Positions 58,301 to 64,000 of a DNA stretch of 64,000 nucleotides are shown in pieces (positions within the stretch are counted from its first letter, which is position 1; every line of letters begins with the position of its first letter). The translations under genes were made by a program, and so were the position numbers. The notes beneath the pieces were generated by a model. It was not told where the DNA came from. It saw only the letters and a program-made list of their open reading frames with translations, and did no database searches. Origin of the DNA: Macrophomina tecta (lineage: Eukaryota > Ascomycota > Dothideomycetes > Botryosphaeriales > Botryosphaeriaceae); contig JAKSGN010000006.1 in the NCBI GenBank assembly GCA_024180945.1, forward strand, positions 4,402,001 to 4,466,000, in the 5' to 3' direction.

Positions 58301-61300
58301 TGTCCAACATATCCACACCTGGCTGCCCGAACTGACTTTGTGTCTTCAGCCACAAGAGGTCCTGGAGCTTGCCAGTAGTTTCATCGACTCCTGCTTCGAG
58401 GCGACTGGGAAGCTCGTGCTATATAAGCTCATCCTCATCCTCCAATTCTCCAAAATCCCCGCCTTCAAGGACCCCGAAACCCGACCCACGCTCCTTTCGA
58501 ATACCGTTCGCTGGCTCGCGCCGCATTGGGGCAAAACAGTTGCTGTGACTGCACAGTGGAAAGACCAAGTACGGCTATGCTGCTCGGTCGTAGCCTCCCA
58601 GATCAATGATTTGGGAGCGGAAGCTGCCGAGTACATTCCCAAACTTGTAGACTCATATATGGCGATTTCTTCCACCCCGAAACCTCAGAAGCAAAATCTC
58701 TCACTACTTTTCCCATCTTCCTACCCATTCCCGACGAAGCCGACAACCACAAATGCAGAGTTTGACGAAGCGTTGGTGGAGATTCTTGGAGTCCTCGCAG
58801 CTATCACAAATTTGCCAATCAACATCACCCCCGATCTACCAAAACCCGAGCTTGCGACTTTTCTGTTCGACACATTACAGGTCTACCTTTCCTTTTTGGA
58901 CGGCGAAGCGTTCCCAAGCTCTTGGCTAAGTGTCAACATCTATTACCACCGGGCGACCATGAAGGCTTTGGAGAAGATATGCAGCATTCTTACTGATTCG
59001 TTTCTTCCGGATCCTGATGAGGCGGACGATTTCAACACGGAACTGTGGCGGTCATTCTTCGATGCGCTGCTTAAACTGGTTGGAAGTGATGCTTTGGCTC
59101 TCGAGACTTTTCCGGAGCAGAAGCGTCGCGCTGTGTGGAAGATCGCTGGCGACGTCCGGGAACTTGGTGCGGAGCTTCTTCGCAGGAGCTGGGAGACTAT
59201 TGGATGGGAAACAACTCCAGAGGACCGTAAGCAATATGGCCTGGAGAAGATGGGTGGCTACCAGGTGCAATACGTGCCCGGCCTTGTTGCCCCTATTGTT
59301 GAGCTCTGTCTCAGCGTCCATCAAGGTCTGCGCAGTGTCGCGATTCAAGTGCTGCAGACGATGATCATCAGCGAGTGGACCCTTTCCTCGGATCTTGCAC
59401 TCATACAAGCAGAAATGATCGACTGCCTGGACCGTCTCTTCAAATCCAAGGATATTACCGAGAGTATTCTCCAGAAGCTATTTATCAGTGAGCTTATCGA
59501 TCTCTTCGAGCCGTTGGCACAGGATCCGGACGACCCGCTTTTCAATGCTGTCAAGGACTTGATTGGCACCATCGATGAACTTCTGGACCTGCTGGTCGCG
59601 GTGCATGGTAGAGAAAATTCGGGCGAAATCTTCCATATAATGGACACTCTTCACCTGATGGAATTCCTGAAGGACATGCAGAAGGAGGACATCTACATCA
59701 GATACGTTCACCAGCTCGCAAACCTCCAAGCCGAAGCAGGAAATTGCACCGAGGCCGGTCTTGCATTACGCCTCCACGCTGAGTTGTATGAATGGGATCC
59801 CAGTACGACGGTCCCTGCATTGGATGACCCACCGTTCCCCAGCCAGTCTGCTTTCGAGAGGAAAGAGCAACTCTATTTCGAGATGATCAAGTACTACGAA
59901 GACGGTATGTCTTGGGATAACGCTCTGCAGGCCTATCAGGAACTCGCTGCGCAATATGAGAACAGCGTCTTCGATTTTTCAAAGCTCGCTCGGACGCAGC
60001 GGGCTATGGCTACAGTCTATGAGAGTATCAACAAAGGTGATCGTCAAATTCCTCGTTACTTCCGGGTTGTCTACAGAGGCTTGGGTTTCCCCGCTTCTCT
60101 TAGGGACAAGCAATTCATCTTCGAGGGTTCGCCGACAGACAGTCGTGCCACCTTCACTGATCGCATGCAACAGCAGCACCCGTCTGCCCAATTATCGAAT
60201 GGTCCAAGCGAAGAGGACATGGAGGGCCAATATCTGCAGATCTACTCTGTGAGCGCTCAGAAGGATCTGACCCATCCCATCTACCAACGTCCGAAGGTTG
60301 GCCAGGCTATCAGGGAACACTACGTTCTATCGCGGCCGAACAAGTTTTCCACGACTTCGCGAAGACATGTCAGTGACACCAGCCTCAAGGAGCAAACAAT
60401 CCGCAAGACAATCTACACGACGGCGGAGGCGTTCCCTACAATTCTTCGCAGGAGCGAAATCATCTCTGTGGACCATGTCGATCTTAGCCCTGTCCAGAGT
60501 GCTCTCGAACGCACCCTCAGGAAAACTGCCGAGCTTTCTCAGCTCGAAAAACGGGTCACGAATGGTGAGGACTCCGCTCTTCAACAGCTCACCGAGGCTT
60601 TGATGCTCTCCGTCGACTCCAATTCGCCTGCAACAGTTGCAAAATACCGCGAGCTGATCCCGCAAGCCCCGGCCCGGGCTGAATCGGAGATGGGTGACGA
60701 AGACGATGAGCCCGAACCACCGCAACTGACTCAGATGGAAAACGCTCTGAAAGTTGCTCTCATGGACCATGCTTTGATGGTGAAGCGCTGCCTGGGGGCC
60801 TACACCAGGCCTGCACAGCAGGCTACGGCAGCAGATCTCTCATCACGTAAGTAGTTATATTGCGGCCGTTCGTGAAATACATACTAACCTAGACAGGCTT
60901 CGAGACAACTTATGGTCCTGAGCTGGAAGCATTGTTTGCCAATGGGCATTCTTTCATGAACTCACAGACCTCATCATGGGTCAATTCGCAGTCGCGCGCT
61001 GCATCGACGACACCCACGCCGCAACAACCTCAGCTTCTGAAACAGAGCGCAACAATGCCACTAGCCGATGGGCGAATCACGCGACAGGAAAAGAACCGCC
61101 TCAGCTTGACCTTCTTGAAGCGAAGCTCGGTATCTCAGCCTCTCATTGAGAGCAGGAAGATCAACGGTATACTTGGTGATGACATGGATCACGACACGGA
61201 CTCGGCAACGTCACGAAGCCGCAGCAAGGATCACGGCCAAGGTGGACTCTCACATAGACTCAGCTTCTTGCATGGCACGACAACCAACGACTCGAGTACT

Positions 61301-61480
61301 GCGGCGAGCCAGCGCAGTATGAGTATCGAGAGGCCGAAGACTAGCAAGAGCGAGTCCTCCCAGAGTCAAAGCATTGGTGACCGCATGACGGGTGGCGTTA
61401 AGAAGAGATTCTCGATGCTGAACATTGGGAAGAAGTCGAGCAAGAACTTCAGGCTCGGCGAGAGCGTCGTTGAGGAGTGA
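55302..61480 (+). CDS. DOCK-family guanine nucleotide exchange factor
   Basis: Exons 55302-60846 and 60897-61480 join in frame (50-bp intron, GTAAGT donor, ACAG acceptor) to 2042 residues. The N-terminus is an SH3-like fold (FPFQPSSPADLPLEIGDELYIIEQGG, WYRGYL, GIFPRCCV). A DHR-1/C2 lipid-binding domain lies at about residues 630-785 (SDIYLTLSEPF, AWRTTAIERGEAWN, YLALPW). A long helical middle leads to a DHR-2 catalytic region at about residues 1445-1750 (HQLANLQAEAGNCTEAGLALRLHAELYEWD, ERKEQLYFEMIKYYEDG, FYRVVYRGLGFP-like, TIYTTAEAFPTILRRSEI). DOCK180-type proteins load GTP on Rac/Cdc42 GTPases for polarity and hyphal growth. The second exon encodes a Ser-rich, basic, probably disordered tail. 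The ATG chosen precedes PWRPLPRIAFAI, a common start of fungal members. No lesion was seen. Confidence 0.93.
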
Positions 61481-62181
61481 GCAATGAATGTTTTATCGTT
61501 TTGGAGCGTCCCCAGTCTCTATCTTCTCTCTTTATCATTGAGCATTTTTGCATTTCCCTTCTGTTTCTGCTTACGAATTGTCTAATCACTTTTTTTTTTT
61601 TTTTTTTTTTTTTTTTCGCCCGCGGCGGCAAATTCTCTCATACATAGGTTAGGGTAAGGGATAGGATGGCATGGAAGGTTGGTCGTGGAGTGGGTGGTGC
61701 ATAGTGGTAGGTTGACTGGTGGTGGATCTCTTTGTGTTCGATCGGCCTCGGAGCACTGCTTTTTATCGCGAACGAGGAAATTATATCCAGCACACGGGAT
61801 GGTCTGGCAAGGTCTTCTTTTTGTTTTTGTTTTTTGATCGCTTTTTGGCTCAATCCTTACGTTCTCTGGAGCTTCCGCATTCGTCGAGTCTTTTCAGGAA
61901 AATGTTGCTTCAACATCTGTTTTCCGCGTCCTCGACGACCTTCCCATGCCCAATCGTTACCGATCATCATAGCTCTCACTTCTGGCCCTCATTTTTCTTC
62001 CTTTTTCTTCTCATTTGTACAAACTGAAGAGTGGGTGCAAGCGCGTGTGTCTGTGTAAAGATGAGCTTGGGCTGTTGGGAGATTTGGATGGATGGTTGAT
62101 GATGATGGTGGTAGTGAGGAGGGCGGAATTCAAAGCGGCTCCGAAATAAACCTGGATTTTTGTGTGTAGCTATACCCATGT

Positions 62182-62214
<33 letters not shown>

Positions 62215-64000
62215 AATTCTTTTCTGATCAAAAAGCTGCTAGTCGATTTTTCTCAATTTTGCATGTTGAACACTTTTGAAAGCGTAACAGACACAGTGGG
62301 CTGGATCAGCATTAACAGACGCACAAATGCTAGACTTTCTTGTTCTAGTTTTGACTTGTTACTTTCATCTCTCTCCAATTCTAACTTACCTCGCTCCTCT
62401 CTCTCTCTCTGCTGTGCAAAAGAAAGTTTATGCGTTGGGCAGGTCATGCATTCGTCATGTGCGCTCGTACCTTTGCTCGTTCGTTACCGCGCTCCACCCT
62501 TTTTTTTTTTTTTTTTTTTTTATAAAGGGGGTGTGATTTTGCGTGTTTTGGACTGTTGGCCACTTGTGGGTTTCGTGTCGCTCAGATGAACGTGCACTTG
62601 CAGTGTTTTGACAACTTGCGCTGTTGACCTTGGAGAGCAGGCGACCGCACGCTCGCGCTGACAACCGGGGTGGTATATACATACGAATGCAGGCTTTACG
62701 GCGGCCCGTGCAAGCTTATGAGGCTTGCGCTTGTATGCGTTGGTGGAGCTTATTTTTTTTTTTTTTTTGCCCTCTCCTGACTTGGATGACGGTGTGTCAG
62801 CCGCACGCACCCATCTTTTTTTTTTTTTTTTTTTGAAGGAGGAAGATGTGAGGATGTGAAAGGTATCTTTCTCAAAGGCTGGCCCGGTCGAATATGGAAG
62901 CGGATCGTTGGTGTGACCGGGTGCGAAGGTGGGAGTTGAATGGCGGAGTTGTCGAGTCCGCGGGCCAGGAAAATGAGCTGCTCGGTCTTTTTTTTTTTTG
63001 GCGCAAAGGTGGCGTGGATGCTGATGGGACGGCAAATCCGAGTACGATGGTAGGTACGGATGGCGGGAAATCGTAGAGAGTCCATGGTTTAAAATGCTAC
63101 TCCTCCTGTGCAGACCAAGTCCATGCAGCGAGTGATGAAGCGGAGCGCTTTTGTCGTGAACCAGTTACCAGCCGTTGACAGGCATGCTGTGTGGGACCTC
63201 TGGTTTCAAATCGCGGTTGCAGGCGAGCTCAGCACACAAGGGCTTACGCCAGATGTCCGCCAGTAATCAGGAAGCATGTTGATATGCGCATCTCTTGTTC
63301 GGCATTCCTGACTTGGATTCAAAACTCGAAGGCGGATCGGCTAAGTGAACGTCCTGGTGCTTGAGCAATTCGCCCTGAACGGTGAGCTCGTAAGCGCTTC
63401 AGGGAAATGAGACGCACTCCTCCCGTCAGACAACAGGATTCCAAATTGGGAGTGGTGAAGCATGCTCTGAATGCAAAAAGGCGTCTCTAATGGACAGATC
63501 AGTGGAAAACATGCGTCCGTGTGGGCCGCGCGATACGGCCATGGGCGTATGCAGGCACACATAAGCTCGAATCCAATGGCTAATCCTGCAGATGTATCGT
63601 CTTGTTGCGACTATCTCCGGAGGTGAGTGTGGCCTCATCCAAGCTATGCCGAAAAGCGCAGGACGCCTTGTTCATAATGGCCGTCATGGCATCGGCGGAT
63701 GAGGAGGCGGCGGAGGCCCAGAGCCGAGCTCGAGGGATTGTAGGCCTGGACCTGAGCCGGGCGCACCTGAGCTTCCATTTCTCTGGAAGAATGCCACAGA
63801 CCGCGGCAACGCCCGATGCTAGCCGAGTCGATCATCGAATAAGCATATCTCGCAGCTTGCGTTCGAAAAGAACGTTCGCAGCTGCTGGATTGGGAAATTC
63901 AATAGAAGGAAGCGGCAGAACAAACACGGTGCTGGCAGACTGCCACCGCCGGCTGCGAGTTTCCCAGCCATAGGGTTTTGCGAGATCTGAAGCGCAGTCC
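61481..64000. other. non-coding tail with clustered T tracts
   Basis: I see no supportable gene. The first part is the 3' flank of the DOCK gene. Six long T runs lie between 61590 and 62999. The last kilobase holds short frames without motifs and may belong to a gene beyond the window. Confidence 0.5.
61590..62999 (+). repeat. cluster of six poly(T) tracts
   Basis: T runs occur at 61590-61616 (27), 62183-62207 (25, followed by nine A), 62500-62521 (22), 62753-62768 (16), 62816-62834 (19) and 62988-62999 (12). All have T on the plus strand. Confidence 0.95.

Noticed and set aside
61590..62999. T tracts as RNA polymerase III terminators of small RNA genes
   Set aside because: No A-box/B-box pairs or foldable RNA were seen upstream of the tracts.
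62520..63035. 171-codon minus-strand Lys-rich frame
   Set aside because: The Lys runs are the complement of T tracts, and the rest has no motif.

Overview
The window is nuclear DNA of a filamentous ascomycete (Pezizomycotina). The evidence is gene content (UVE1-type UV endonuclease, HET-domain, RTA1, Zn2Cys6 and DOCK-type proteins), short introns of about 44-70 bp with GTRNGT donors and CTGAC-like branch sites, and CpA-to-TpA (RIP-type) decay of repeats. I cannot fix the class or genus. No tRNA, rRNA or CRISPR was recognised.

Layout. 1-2765 holds no gene I can support. 2.8-12.5 kb is gene-bearing: a small hypothetical membrane protein, a membrane-anchored sulfatase-fold protein, a UV damage endonuclease (minus) and a bHLH factor (minus). 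15-16 kb carries a membrane-protein pseudogene with four in-frame stops. 16.8-27.6 kb has a HET-domain protein (minus), a Zn2Cys6 regulator (plus), a five-part RTA1-like transporter gene (minus), an AT-rich element with terminal inverted repeats, and a secreted FAD oxidoreductase (minus).

27.9-35.7 kb is a complete Ty3/gypsy chromovirus on the minus strand. It has 489-bp LTRs that look identical, a CCCAA target duplication, an A-AAA-AAC frameshift site between gag and pol, and a one-base frameshift between RNase H and integrase. On its opposite strand lies a spliced ORF with an exact Zn2Cys6 cysteine spacing followed by a coiled coil. A solo LTR of the same family with a TCCGT duplication and RIP-type mutations sits at 37.05-37.49 kb.

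37.5-51.5 kb is a decayed accessory region. It contains a small spliced secreted cysteine-bearing protein (effector-like), a NACHT fragment abutting a repeat, a broken Zn2Cys6 regulator, an apparently intact polysaccharide deacetylase, copies of an unknown dispersed repeat, and a multiply broken Argonaute. From 53 kb ordinary genes return: an old yellow enzyme and a 2042-residue DOCK-family Rho GEF, followed by 2.5 kb of non-coding DNA with six long T tracts.

The gene models are my own splice reconstructions, each checked for reading-frame continuity. The genes do not form one pathway. The common theme of the middle of the window is genome defence and its failure: RIP-scarred repeats, a young transposon without RIP scars and a dead Argonaute, surrounding candidate interaction genes.
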